In this document: one piece after another, positions 36,501 to 49,704 of the stretch
Position numbering within the stretch: position 1 is the first letter of the stretch
How the letters are laid out: the number at the start of each line of letters is the position of its first letter
Assembly (NCBI GenBank): GCA_037501455.1
Contig: CM074858.1
Location: 79,086,501 to 79,150,500 of the forward strand
Direction: 5' to 3'
Origin: Lantana camara
Taxonomy: Eukaryota > Streptophyta > Magnoliopsida > Lamiales > Verbenaceae
Length of the DNA: 64,000 nt
Translations under genes and position numbers: made by a program
Notes under the pieces: model-generated
Told to the model about the DNA's origin: nothing
The model's database searches: none
What the model saw: the letters and a program-made list of their open reading frames with translations, nothing else

Positions 36501-38049
36501 CAATTTGAAGGTAAATATTGGACAACCAATGGAGTTGGTTAAGATAAAGGCTCGTATTGGTAACATCTCAGTACGTCCAGAGTTAAGGCAACAGATATTT
36601 GAGACACAACGGACGGATGTTGGGATTCAGAAGTTGATTGAGAAGGCTCGATCAGACTCCGAGTGTCCGTTTGGATTCGATGACACGGGAATCTTTCGAT
36701 TCAAGAACAGAGTGGTAGTTCCAATGGATTTGAGAAGAGCTATTTTGGATGAAGCTCATAAAGCTGTTTATTCGGTACATCCTGGTGGAAACAAGATGTA
36801 TCGGGACTTGAAACAGTATTATTGGTGGAACGGGCTGAAGAGAGACGTAGTGAATTATGTGAAGCAATGTCTGACTCGTCAGCTAGTGAAAGCTGAGCGT
36901 CAGAAGCCGTCAGGATTATTACAGCCACTACCTATTCCCGAATGGAAATGGGAACAGATAGCAATGGATTTTGTATCGGGTTTACCTAGAGTGAAGGGTG
37001 GATTCGATGGAATTTGGGTAATCGTGGACAGGTTAACCAAGTCAGCACATTTTCTTGCAGTTCGGATGTCAGATAAGATAGGTAAGTTGGTTAAGAGGTA
37101 TTGTGATGAGATTGTTCGGTTACATGGAGTGCCAGCTAGTATTGTTTCAGACAAGGATCCGAGATTCACTTCCAAGTTCTGGCAAGAGTTACAGAAGTGT
37201 CTAGGGACTAAGCTCCAATTCAGTACAGCTTTTCATCCACAGACGGATGGGCAATCTGAAAGGTTAATCAGATATCTTGAGGATATGTTAAGGGCGTGTG
37301 TGTTGGATTTCTCGAGTTCTTGGAACGAACAACTGCCCTTGATTGAGTTTGCTTACAATAATAGTTACCAAGCTTCTATAGAAATGGCACCGTATGAGTT
37401 TCTTTATGGAAGGAAGTGCCGATCCCCGTTGTTTTTCGATTTGGAAGAATGGAAGTGGAGTAAGCAAGAAGGGGTACAAAGAGGTGAAAGGAAAGATAAA
37501 CCTTCCAAAGCGATTCAAGATGCTATTGAAAAAGTTCAGATTATCTGACAACGGATGAAAGTAGCTCAAGATCGACAGAAAAGTTATGCAGATAAGCGAA
37601 GGAAAGATCTTGAATTTGAAGTTGGGGATAGGGTATTCCTGAAAGCTTCACCTCGGAAAGGATTTACCTGAATTGGAAAAGGAGGAAAGTTAAATCCCCG
37701 ATATTTGGGACCTTATGAGATTTTGGAGAGAATCGGAGATACAACTTATTGATTGGATTTGCCTCAAAGTTTAACGGGTATTCACAATCTCCTCCATGTA
37801 TCACAACTTCGGAAGTACTATCCCGATGAATCCGTGATCATACCGATTGAAGAAGTGGAGCTTGAACCGAATCTCACTTTTGTTCAGAAACCAGTTAAGA
37901 TTTTGGATCGGAAATTTCAAGAACTTCGGAACAGATGGTTTCCCTTGGTGAAAGTATTATGGCGAAGTGATAAGACGGAAGAAGCCACGTGGGAAACGGA
38001 AAAGAAAATGAAGAAGTTCTACCCCGAATTGTTTCCGACCGAGCAATGA
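33578..38049 (+). pseudogene. gag-pol: gag-pol of element B, nearly full-length, with four stops and one frameshift
   Basis: Starts MPPRRHRERSP. Order: gag core (33960-34100, [18 protein letters not shown]), zinc knuckles (34462-34566, [14 protein letters not shown] and [14 protein letters not shown]), protease ([12 protein letters not shown], about 34720), RT with intact FIDDILIYS (about 35710), RNase H ([10 protein letters not shown], about 36150), integrase zinc finger (H..H; CLTRQ where CLTCQ is expected, about 36870), DDE core ([25 protein letters not shown]), then chromodomain-like VKVLWRSDKTEEATWE (about 37945). One frameshift in gag (about 33850-33900). In-frame stops at 36079 (TAG), 37546, 37672 and 37750 (TGA). 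At least two TGA stops look like CGA to TGA, a CG to TG change. The frame is otherwise continuous from about 33900 to 38049. The best preserved coding unit in the window. Confidence 0.95.
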
Positions 38050-38065
38050 ATCCGAGGACGGATTC
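38048..38065 (+). other. Stem-loop just upstream of PPT in element B
   Basis: GAATCCG-AGGA-CGGATTC is a perfect 7-bp stem with a four-purine loop, overlapping the final pol stop and ending 5 nt before the PPT. Its arms differ from those of A and F, but pairing, position and purine loop are kept. Confidence 0.82.
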
Positions 38066-38070
38066 TCTTT

Positions 38071-38083
38071 AAGGGGGAGAGGT
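38071..38083 (+). other. Polypurine tract of element B
   Basis: AAGGGGGAGAGGT directly precedes the 3' LTR at 38084. Confidence 0.93.
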
Positions 38084-40081
38084 TGTAACGCCCCGCGTTT
38101 TCACACGTGCAGGTAAGAGTTACGTGCGCATTTACATTTAATTATATGATTTTATATCTTGATTACTAATCGAATTCGTTCCTAATCTGATTTAATTGTT
38201 TAAATTTTATATGAATTCCAATGTGTGCTATGAATACATGAATGAAATTGCGAGAATGTGAATTTCATGAATTCGGTGTTAATTGAATGGAATTATATGT
38301 TTCTTGTAATCTGTGGGCTTGATTGTAACTTATTTGAATATTTTGGACTCAATTGAAAATTGAGTTTGGGCTTAATTGCCACTTTTTGAAAGTTTAGGGA
38401 CCTAATTGAATATTAGGCAACCCCGAACGGTTTTCGCGATATCTTGAGCTCCGGACCTCGAAATCAAGATCCGTAACCGGCGTTGAACTTGTTTCGACGT
38501 TACCTATCCATTAAACTTGACCTCGTACTTTTTCGATACCGTTTGAAACTTCGACAATGAAATTTTCCTCAACCTCGACCTTATAACTTGTTGAACCGTT
38601 TACTAATCGAACCGGACTTGAACCGACCCGTATTCTACCCATTTTATCACTAAATATCATCATTTTCCTCCTCCTTGCTCCCACTTTTGATCGATCATCA
38701 TCATCTCAAGAGGCCAAGGAAGAAGCTCCAAGAAACCCTCCCTTTTTGATCATCCAAACCCTAAGCTCAAGATCAACTTTCATCCAATCTTCTTCCAAGG
38801 TAAGGTATGGATTGTTTTTCCCTCATTCTCCTCTCCATTTTCTTCCGATTATATCTTGGTATAAGTTGGAGAATCATGTGTTATGAGAAAAGTTTGAAAA
38901 TGAATCAAATGGTATGAATTCTTGGTTCCATGTCTTTCCTTGGTTTTAAGTGATAGTTGATGCATGGAATGTGTTTCTTGTAACTTCCTCATCATTTCTA
39001 TATCTTTAAATCTCATGTTGGATATGTATTACATGATGTGCGATTGTTGAAGCTTGAAGCTTCCATGAATGAAAGCTTGAATTTGGGTGATCATTTGCCA
39101 ATTTTATGCATGAATGCTTGTGTATATGAATGAGTTATATGATTTGCATGATTTTTATGACTTGAATACATGTCTAAGTGTGTATAAGAGCTTCCTTAGA
39201 GCTGCCCCTGGTTTTTCAAGCTTTTCCCTCGCCAGTTTCTTGGTAAAATGATGAGCTGACACGGCCGTGTCAGCTTTGAACTGAAAATGGACACGGCCGT
39301 GTTGGGCTCTCGACTTCGAATTTTTTTCTGAATTTAACCTCGGACACGGCCGTGTCCAAATGCTTTAAAAACTCAACACGGCCGTGTCAAGCCCCCGACT
39401 TTGATTTTTTTTGGATTTTAAACCTCGGACACGGCCGTGTCCGTTTCCTTTGAAAACTCAACACGGCCGTGTCATTTGGAATGGCAGCTTTGGGGAACCT
39501 CTTTTCTTGCTTATATCTCATTTATGGCTCGTGTTGGTGGATTATATATAACGTGGTTATATTCAAGCTATGTTTTATGATGGATATATGATATTGATAA
39601 CCTTATGAATGCAAGTATGAAAGTATGATACTTTCATGATATGAACGGGAATGAATACGGTTTTACCGTATATTGAACGAAGTTTGGTGAATTATGTGTT
39701 TAATTGAATTCTATGGTATTCATGAGCATATTTGGACATGTTTTATGTTTCAAGCATTCCATAGCATGTCATTTCTTCGCCGAGCATCAAATGTGGTCAT
39801 TTTGAGTCTCACACTACCTTTGTCACACAGATCTTGATCCAGTGGGTGACGAGGTCGGGCAGTGAGAGCGTTGTCGGGTTCTTTTGTCTACCAGGTGTGT
39901 TTTTCTTCTATTAGTTACAATATGACCCCGAACACCTAATGTGCAAGATTTTGGCCAAAACCCTATATATGTATATATCGAGTTTTAACGAACAAATGTT
40001 TTCGAACGAAAGCCTTTATGATGTTATCCTACCAAAATGTTTTGGCGAGAAATGAATGATCACAATGAATGGGGGCCCGGG
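38084..40081 (+). repeat. 3' LTR of element B, part 1
   Basis: Matches 30385-32370 of the 5' LTR, dyad cluster included (39258-39473). A small ATGAAAGTATGATACTTTC insertion-like difference is near 39619. Ends at the CCGGG TSD of solo LTR N. Confidence 0.95.
39258..39473. repeat. Dyad cluster in 3' LTR of B
   Basis: Six GACACGGCCGTGTC-type copies. Copies that are decayed in the 5' LTR (for example GGACACGGCTGTGTCC) are intact palindromes here. Confidence 0.92.
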
Positions 40082-40804
40082 TGTAGCACCCCGGACACGT
40101 GGAGGTGCCACACCCCCGCACTATAGGTCAATCCACACACGAAACGGCCAATCCGTACATGAGCCAACCTATAGCGAACGGGTGACAATGCAATACATGA
40201 CAAGCTAGGCGGGATACTCGAACATGTGACATAATAAAGCGGAAGCATAAACAGAACGTTATCAACTATTTCTATTTATCCAATCATGCCATTTCTCATT
40301 TTCCGAATAAAATATATTCTAGCTTACATATCAATACATTATCATCTCCTAAAATAAATAATGACATATAACCGTAAACATGATTTCTCGAACAATAATG
40401 AACAATCAAATAAATGCACCGTGTTTGACTCAACTCTAACAACTGGACTCGACTCACTTCCCGCCTAGCACGCACCTGCAATAACCTAAAAGGTGGAGGT
40501 GTCAGTCTGTGAAGACCGAGTGAGGGGTTTAAATACATATTAGCGCAGATAACATGCAAGTCATATTCTCGGGTAAAGGTTTATAAAAGATAAATATACA
40601 AGTTTAATAATAATATAGCTTCGCCCGAGAATACAACTATCAATATTAAATACTTGTTCTTTCATGCAATCGATGAACATGCCTGCTTGCTTGTTAATCA
40701 TTATGTGATCATGCAATTCATTTATCGTGCAATCATGCAATAGTGTAATCATATAACACGTTCATGGAATGGAAATCATGCAATCAATACATGGCTTGCT
40801 TGTA

Positions 40805-41108
40805 ACACGATAGGGTTGTTCTTCCTGTGGTTGGACGGACAACCACTAGCTCTAAGACCAGCCCAGCGCCCTCCTAGGGAGAACCTGGCCAGGAGAACGC
40901 ATGTACACGATAGGCCTTTGTTCTTCTTGTGGTTGGACGGACAACCACCAGCCCGAAGACCAGCCCAGCGCCCTCACTAGGGAGGACCTGGCCAAGAGAA
41001 CACACGAACACGATACGGTATTGTTCTTCCTGTGATTGGACGGACAATCACCAGCCCGAAGACCAGTCCAGCGCCCTCATTAGGGAGGACCTGGCCAGGG
41101 GAACACAT
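40805..41108. repeat. Three tandem repeats of about 100 bp in LTR N
   Basis: Units start at 40805, 40905 and 41008 with ACACGATA. Each holds TGGTTGGACGGACAACCA (an inverted repeat, varied to TGATTGGACGGACAATCA in unit 3), CAGCCC, and CCTGGCCA. The arms of the inner inverted repeat change together in unit 3 (GGTT/AACC to GATT/AATC). Confidence 0.88.
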
Positions 41109-41602
41109 GACTTGCTTTCATGACATGACATGCTTGATTTTGTGCACACTATCATGACCTACTTACTTGGTTCATGAACAATAATATAACTTGAAATAAT
41201 ACGTGCTTTCATGAAATTATAACTATAAATACCTTTAGCCAAAAACCACGTAAAGGTTATACGGGTTCTATTTAACTAGAAATTAAACCTCACCTGACAG
41301 GCGACACACAACTCGTGAATGCGTGAACGTGCTCATGATCCACAATCTCCGCCCTGGAGAATAACTGGACAAGAAACGGGACAATGTACGTGCATGAGAC
41401 CACAATTGTAGCATATTATTTCATATAATAACGCACGGCGTGATCATACAAGAGACATCGAGCAATACACAATGTAGCATGATAACATGTTGTTTTGACA
41501 TATAATTAATCATATAATAGCAATTTGAGGTCAAATATGTCATTGGATCGAGGGGTTAAAAGTGTAATTTTATGCAGAATATTTCTGCACTTCCAGGAGC
41601 CT

Positions 41603-41805
41603 GGGAACGGCCGTTCCAGGTTTTAGTGCAAGAATGGGAAGGGCCGTTCCCCAGTCCCGAAATGCTCCCCGAAGATGGGAACGGACGTTCCCGTCCGTGA
41701 GACAAAGTGGGAACGGGCGTTCCCGTCCTCGCCGCCTGACACATATTTCAAATCAATGGGAACGGCCATTCCCCAATTACAAAGGGAACGGGAAGGGTCG
41801 TTCCC
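41603..41805. repeat. Dyad cluster of LTR N (GGGAACG-NN-CGTTCCC)
   Basis: Six copies: GGGAACGGCCGTTCC (41603), GGGAAGGGCCGTTCCCC, GGGAACGGACGTTCCC, GGGAACGGGCGTTCCC, GGGAACGGCCATTCCCC and GGGAAGGGTCGTTCCC (to 41805). Confidence 0.9.
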
Positions 41806-42771
41806 ATTTTACAAAAGCTGCAGAAACAGAGCAGCAAAACAGGGGAGGCACGAAATCAACACCAAATCCTCCCAAGCACTTATAATTCAATTCCACAAGT
41901 TAGAATTCATGAAGGAATACATGTATACATGCTTGAGGAGCAATAATACTCAATATAAACACATAACCCAAGCTTTAATCATCATAATCACCAACTTGAG
42001 CTCATATATAAACTCATCATAATCACTCATAATTCTCAAGATTTATGCAAGGAATTCAAGCCTAAAGCTCAGAATATTACTTCTAACATGATATAGACAA
42101 GTTATCCTATCAAAATCATAACCCTAGCTTCATGCATAATTATCAAGAAATCATGTATATACTCATATATACCTTGAATATGAAAAAGAATGAAGAAGAT
42201 GATGCAACTAGAGGATTGAGCTCCCAAAACATGGAATTTCATGGAAAACTTGATGAATTTAATGGAATCTCCTCTCCATTTCTTGATGTTTTTGGCTCGG
42301 TAGAAAGGAGAAAGAATGGATGATGATTCTTGATGAAATGAAAATGAAGAGCAAGGGAGAGATGCATATACCGATATATTTGGGAAAATATGTAAAATTT
42401 ATGATTAAATCCTCCAACTCCATAAGTCATGCAATTCAGTATATCAAGTTTGGAAAATGATCAATTAGGTCCACAAAGCTTTCATGCAATTTGGTCCCTC
42501 AATTAAAATGAATGAGCATTTAAGGACAATTTGGCAATTACATCAAATTGGACAATTAATTCGTGTAACAATTAAATTCCATTCATACAAGAATCCTCAA
42601 GTTGACATATATTTCATATATTTTCACGTAATCATGTTGAAACACAATTTATAAAATTAATGTAGCACGTATAAATTAATTAAAAGAAATTAATAGAATA
42701 AAATCCTAACGCTCGAAACCCACACGTGTCAAGCGTACCTGACTGTCTGAAAATTAGGGCGTTACACCGGG

Positions 42772-43753
42772 ACTTAGTGTAGTGGTGAACCGGGGAAGCT
42801 TGGGCTGACGGGAATCCATTTATACTAGTTCTAACAATATCGGCAACCTGGATTTCACTAGGAGATTAGTGACTGAAAGGGGACCCGCGCTTTTGGGGAT
42901 TCATGTACCCCTCTAGCATTAATGAATGAGGGTTCGGGCCTTGCAAACCCGTTCCCTACCCGGAGGAAGAAGGTGGTATATGAACGATTGAATGAATGAT
43001 CGAATGTATGTGCACGAAAGAATGTAATGTATGAATGAATGAATGACTAATTGATTACACGAGGTGATGGTTGGAGATAATGCACGCCCCCTCGCCGGGC
43101 CACTAATGACCTAATGAATGAAATGAATTGTTATAATCCTATTCGTTGTATTTTATTTCCCACTTGGGAAAAATGCTTCTAAACCTCGAATAAGGATTAT
43201 AACTTGCATGTATATGTTTCAATTCCGCGATATATTGATATTATGCCTATCTTTTTATAGCCACCAGTCTGTCTAAGACTGAACCGGAGTTGTTTCAGTT
43301 GTTTTTGCAGGAAGGGATGCTAGGCGGGATACAAGTCTGAGAGAGAGTCTTGCATAGTGTCTAGCCTTTCTTACTTTACACTCATACGTTTACTTTATGA
43401 TCACTTTTTGGATTTTGATTATGATTGCGAGCGTACATATATATGGTACCTATATGTATTTTATTCAGACTTGAATGTTGGTACCTAGAGCATATAGCTC
43501 AATATATGGAATACATGTTGGTACCTAGAGCATATAGCTCAGTATATAGTATATGAATGATTGCTTCCGCCTTTCTGTTACTCTGATTGTTGTTGTGGTT
43601 GTTGTTGGGGTTTAAGTTATAGGTTAGTCCCGCCTGGCTTAGCGAGTGTGTATGTCTCCGTTCGTTATGATTTGGCTAGTGTGTGGAAATCTATTTCATA
43701 TACGGGTCGGGTCATGGTGCGGGGGTTGTGACGTCTCGCGCTCGGGCGTTACA
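42772..43753 (+). repeat. 3' LTR of element B, part 2
   Basis: Matches 32375-33356 after solo LTR N. Ends GGGCGTTACA, then TSD AAAAT. Confidence 0.94.
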
Positions 43754-43758
43754 AAAAT

Positions 43759-45071
43759 TCACATAGGGTTGTATGCTGCTATATATCTAGAAGTAACCTC
43801 ACATTTACCGACCAAACGTAGAGAAGAAACACCCTAGGGGGCGTGCTTCTCGTCTTCGAGAATGTGATATGTGTAACAAGGACATGTGTACGTGAGACTC
43901 GACTCGTATGAACCATTTAAGACGAACGACATGTTCAAATAATGCGATATCACAAGTTAACACTTAAAACACATAAATCATTCCCTTCAAGTAGCATTTG
44001 AATCCAACTGGGTTCATTTGGGACACCAAGATTCATGCATGAAATAAACTTGGAACAATAATGACTCTATGAAGTACAACTCGTAAAATATTCCACGAAA
44101 AATTATATGACATATCAATGAAGCGGATATGCCGGAAACGAGCCAAGAAAACCATGCAAGAAAAGTTATGAAAACGAATTTTCATGCAGAAAATGCTGGG
44201 TCGCGGGCACGACCCATTTTTTTCACAAAATGGTCGTGGGCGTGACCTATTTTTTTCCGAATTTTTGATGTAATTTTTCAAAAGTCGAAACTAGGCTAAT
44301 TTTGGGTAGCGGGCACGACCAAATTTGTATGCAATTCAGGTCGCGGGCGCGACCTGAAGTCTCGCCAGAACTATGAGTGGGTCGCGGGCACGATCGTTTT
44401 TACTCTATTTTCGGTCTCGGCCGCAACCTGCTACGCAGCTACAACAAAACAGGGGAGAAAACGGGAGATCCGAACCAAAAACTTCAAAACCCAACAATAA
44501 CTCCAAATTCATTCCGTTGCAATAACTCAATTGCATCCAATACACAATATACTTCAATAAGACACCAAATAAACCATGAAATATGCATTAATTCATCAAG
44601 AATCAATCATGAAAACCCCATCAATTCTCATGCTTTCCAACTTTCATATAACTTATGTTGTCATGTAAGCTTTGGAATGAAATGGCCTTAAACATGCTTC
44701 TAATTCACCAACAATCATGAAATCATAAATTATTCAACAAACCCTATAACACACAAGATTCAAGAAATTCATACAATCTCTTATTATACCTTCAAATGAA
44801 AGAGAGATGAGATGAAATGGTAATATGATGATGATGATCCTAGCTTCACAATTCCTCTAAAATCCTATCTTGAAATATGAGATGAATCTCCCTTCTCTTC
44901 CTTGGTGTATTGATCAGTATTTAGTGTGTGTAGGTGTGTGTAACTCTTGTATGAAAATGGAATGCAATGGAAGAATTAGATGATATACTCAAAGTCTTGC
45001 AAGAACATGTGTGACTCATCACATTTTGCGCATAAGTCCTCAAATTATTTGAATTCATTCAATCAAGTATC
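43759..45071 (-). repeat. LTR C, middle part
   Basis: Continues solo LTR C after element B. Contains its dyad cluster at 44198-44428 and ends at TSD GTATC of solo LTR D. Confidence 0.85.
44198..44428. repeat. Dyad cluster of LTR C (GGTCGCG-GG-CGCGACC)
   Basis: Six copies: GGGTCGCGGGCACGACCC, GGTCGTGGGCGTGACC, GGGTAGCGGGCACGACC, GGTCGCGGGCGCGACC, GGGTCGCGGGCACGATC and GGTCTCGGCCGCAACC. Confidence 0.88.
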
Positions 45072-47224
45072 TATAGCACCCGGGACGATAGGCACCACAT
45101 CCCCCGCACTACAAGTCTAGTCCACGCATGAAATTGATGATCCAGCATGAACTGGACTCATAGCAAATGAGTGACAAAATAAAAACAACTCCCTGGCTAG
45201 GCGAAATCTAACCCTGTACCAATTAATGCAATAACATGAGGAGTGCAATGCGGAAGCAATGATACCAATAATAAAATTCAGTAATGGCTACAAGCCCAAC
45301 AACTCCAATACATAAATTAAAATCATCATGCATCCTAACAACGGGTTCAATTACACATGCAACCTGTTCCGAATCAATAATCAACAATAATTCAAAATTG
45401 GCACACAGGCCCAAATACATAAAGGGATTTCCATTAAATCATACAATGTAAAAGGTGACTCGAGTGCATAAGTGACTCGACAAGGAAAATAAAACTCGAC
45501 CTCCGCCTAGCAAGACCTGCAAGAACTGAAAAGTGGGGAAGAGGGCTCAGTTTCTAGAAGACTGAGTGAGCAGGAGCTGCACATATATATAGAAACATGC
45601 GCATGCAAGTCATAAATCCCGAGCAACGTTTTAATTGAGGTTAGTTCCCGCGAAAGGCAAGAAAATAGATAAGCAATGCTCGGACTTTACGACTAATTCG
45701 TATTTAATTCATTAAGTTCATAAATCATGAATAATCATAATGGCTGGACGAGTGAGCGTACATAATTCTCCAACCAAACTCCGACTGTGTACAATGAACA
45801 TGATTTAATATGTTTTAAATACGTGATAATGCAATACATAATAATACAGGCGAGACATAAACATAAGACATGAGTGTTTGGGCAATCCGTGTCCCGGCCT
45901 TCCCGCACTGTGTATAATCATAATAACATAATCATAATCATAACCATAAAATAATTTCCAACCTTCTCCCTCTTTAATGGCAGGCCCTGTAGACCCGAAC
46001 CATTTAATAATAACAACATTGAGACGGGGGCTCATGACTCCTACCCGCTCCTTCGATGGGTTAACCATCGGCTCAAGAATAACTCACCTTCCACACTACA
46101 CGGTCGCATGAGAGATTCTCAATGGGTACTTTGTGCAATGGCTTAGCTATACGTCGGCCCGATACCGAACCGGTCTCCATTCACACATTTCCCCGGGGCC
46201 CAATAACATGTGCATGATCGTTGTGCATAATCTCACCAAACCATTTCAAGTCATGAGAATCATAATACATTTCATAATCCTTGAAAAAGATTTACTCGAT
46301 AAGAATTTACTCGATGACTCCACTTTGAAAATTATATATATATACATAAGGTCTTTGGCCAAAACTTATCATATAAGGTTGTAGGGTTAGATATATAGCA
46401 AGAACGAAAACACCCTCACCTAGAATAACCCAAGATAAGAAACATGATTGATACGGGTGCCTATTCAATCCGGAAGTCTCCGCCCTAGAGATGGACTGTA
46501 TAAGAGAAAGTAACAGTGTGTACTCGTGAGAGGAGACTCAATATGATACCAAACAGGATTCACGGCAATCCTTATAAAGTGGTATATCATGTTATAACAT
46601 GTGTGAAATTCAATTAACATATAGGAGACGCAATTACCCTCAAAGAGGTCATGTATTCATGCCATTTAATCAAATGAATTCATTTCATGTAAGGCACGGA
46701 GTTAACAATCATGTTTAAACAATTAAAGATTAAAGAGTGTCAAATAAGAGCACAATTATCAATTAAGCAAGCACATAATTCATATAAGTCACATACGGGA
46801 GCCAAGGAAGTGAAAGGAATGCAATAAGAGGGGTTTTAGCGAAGTTTGGCAAAAGTTGACAATTTTCGGAAATGTACAAGCTGTAGGAAAAAGGAAATAT
46901 CTTGAGTTGTAGAAGTTGGAATTGGGGTTTGTTTATTGGATATGAAAGTAGACATGTAGACCTTTAAAATGATTTATGACTCGTATTTAGTGCAAAACGA
47001 GGAGTAAATGGCGTAGGTCCGAAGTTGAAGGAATACAGATTGTCAGTGAAGTAGCGACACCAAAAAGGATTGATTACATCTCACAAATGACAAAATATAT
47101 TGAGAATATTCCAATTTGAGTTGTTCTAGACTTCAAGAAGTTTCCGTTGGCTTAAAAATCAGGTCAATCGGAGTTCGTATGAGGGTGAACGAAGCAAAAC
47201 AAACTCGGACAGAAAATAGGGGCG

Positions 47225-47332
47225 GATCCACGGCCCTGGACAAAAATCCACGCCCGTGGATTCCTATACCGAAAAACCAAGTTTTCTGGACTCAAATCCA
47301 CGACCGTGGGTCAAAATCCACGCCTGTGGATC
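47225..47332. repeat. Dyad cluster of LTR D (ATCCACG-NN-CGTGGAT)
   Basis: Four copies: GATCCACGGCCCTGGA, ATCCACGCCCGTGGAT, ATCCACGACCGTGGGT and ATCCACGCCTGTGGAT. Confidence 0.85.
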
Positions 47333-49704
47333 TTCTCCAGTAGTAGAAAATGAGGGAAAAACAGGGCAAGGCTCGAAAATAAGGCCCCCAAGCCTCACCC
47401 ACACCAAACCACATTAAGTAAAGACTCAAAACTAGCATATAACATGCATATAACTCACATATGTCAATTAGGCAACATAAATCCAACATTTATGCACTTA
47501 GATCTACCAAGCAAAGCCTTATTCATGCTATAACAAGAAATATCGTAGCAACCAAGGTATTCATGCAATAACTTCAAAGATAATCACATATAAGATCAAA
47601 TATTCAAGCTCAAGGTCAAGGAAACCATTCAAGTTATCTAACCATAACTATTCATCCCACATAACGAATATAAATCATCAAACCTTGAATGGAAGAAAGG
47701 AAATGGTGAGATGGTGATGATGATCTTGTTGATGCTTGTGCCTCTTGATGAATGATCCTTCCTAACCTCTTCTTCTTGGAGATCAAATGTGATGAGGATG
47801 AAGATAAGTGTGTGTAAAGTGGGTGTTAGAGATTTGGTGTGTGAAATGTGTGTGTCTTGCAAAAGAGGAATGTATACAATGCATATATGTATAGATATAT
47901 AATGTATATGTATAAAGTTAGATATTAATATATAATATGTATATAAATGATCTTAGTGCTCAATATTATATATACTTATAGTGCATGTGAGTGTAATAAT
48001 GTATAAGAGTTATATATGAATAATATATATGATTGCATGTCCCAAGAATATAGTATATAAATATTACTCTTAAGTTAATAGTTTAGATATCTATGTATAT
48101 ATATATATATATTTATATACAATATGATATGTTTATGATGTGCATGAACTATATATGTATATATATATATAAATATATATATATGAAATGAAATGGAATG
48201 GAATATAATTGCAAATAAAATGATCTCATAGACAATTAAACAATTAATCACGTAATCCACTTTGTCACATAATTCAATTAAGCATTCATTCACATAATTC
48301 ATTTAGACACATAATCAATTAAAGTACACAAGAGATTCTATGTAGCACCCGAGCGCAAGGTACCACATCCCCCGCACCGAGACTCGACCCGAATATGAAA
48401 TGGACAATCCATACCCGAGCTAAATCACGGCGAACGGGGACACACAAACTCGCTAAGCTAGGCGGGAGCTAACTTTCGCAACCAAAGAAACATTACAATA
48501 GAAATAATACCAGTGCGGAAGCAAAGTACATTCATAACTAACAAGGTAAGCAAAGAGTAACGGGTTCAACTAACATAGATACCTAATCCCGAAAATTAAT
48601 AAAATCATAACACATCAATTACGGATTCTTTCTATTCCTATAAGCTTATTCAAAATTCATGATGGTAGCAATAATCAATACAAATCATATATTCCTCATA
48701 ATTTAAACAAATCATGATACATTATGCATAAGAACATACTCTGACTTGACCGAAAGACTTAACAAACTCGACTTCCCGCCTAGCACTTCAAACCTGCAAG
48801 AAAACTGAAAACAAACCGAGTTCAGTCTATAGGAGACTGGTGGGTATAAAATGAGGCATAAGTATAGTATAAGACGATATTTAAACATTCACATGCAAGT
48901 TATAATCCCAAGTGAGGTTTTCGAAGTATTTCCCAAGTGGGCGAGAGAAAGAATCATCAAAAGGGATTATAACATTCATTTCATTCTTTAGGTCTTTCGT
49001 GGCCCGGCGAGTAGGCATGCATTATCTCCAACCAACACCTTGTGTAGTTCATTAAACATTCATTCGTTCTTTCTTTCTTTCATGCATTACATTCTTTCGT
49101 GTACATTCATGAACATTTACACCTTCTTCCTCCGGGTTGGTGGTGGGTTTGCAAGGCCCGACCACCCATTCATTGACCAAAAGGGGAACATGACTCCCCA
49201 GATGGCACTCAGCGTCCATTCCTCGCTAACTCCTAACGAGGTCCGGTTACGCCGTTCATTAGTTGGAACTAGTGTGAGGGATCACCGTCGGCCCATGCCT
49301 CCCCGGATAGCCACTCACACCAAGTCCCTGGGCCCCATTCTGTGCATTCATTCATTCATTCATTCTCGCCAAAACATTTGGTAGGGTTCATAAAATAAGG
49401 TCTTTACGTTGCAAACATTTACTCTTGAAAAGTGACTCTATATACGTATAATAGTTTTGGGCGAAATCTTTACACATTGGGAGTATATAGGGTCAGTTAA
49501 CTAATAGAAGAGAAACCCACCTGTCCTTAGCTTACCAACCGACACTAAGAAGAAACAAAAGGATTCGGAAGTGTCCTAAGAACCCAGCAGGTCTCCGCCC
49601 TAGAGAAAACTGTACAAAGGATAATAGAGGGTACACGTAAGACTCAAGACTCCAAATGAACCATATATGACACACGGCAATACAATGAATACGATATGAA
49701 AGTA

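Larger units (their letters stand above)
40082..42766 (-). mobile_element. Solo LTR N, minus strand, inside B 3' LTR
   Basis: Starts TGTAGCACCCC and ends GGGCGTTACA, flanked by CCGGG (40077-40081, 42767-42771). 2685 bp, no internal region. It contains three tandem units of about 100 bp (40805-41108), a GGGAACGGCCGTTCC dyad cluster (41603-41805), and CAGTC..GACCG at 40503-40518. Fourth level of nesting (LINE, C, B, N), so it is younger than B. Confidence 0.93.
30385..43753 (+). mobile_element. Element B, complete Ty3/gypsy chromovirus (Tekay/Del-like) with solo LTR N in its 3' LTR
   Basis: 5' LTR 30385-33356, primer site 33366, gag-pol 33578-38049, PPT 38071 and 3' LTR 38084-40081 + 42772-43753. 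TSD AAAAT is at 30380-30384 and 43754-43758. In the first 400 bp the two LTRs differ at about nine positions, so it is a fairly young copy. It is inserted in LTR C in the opposite orientation. Confidence 0.95.
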
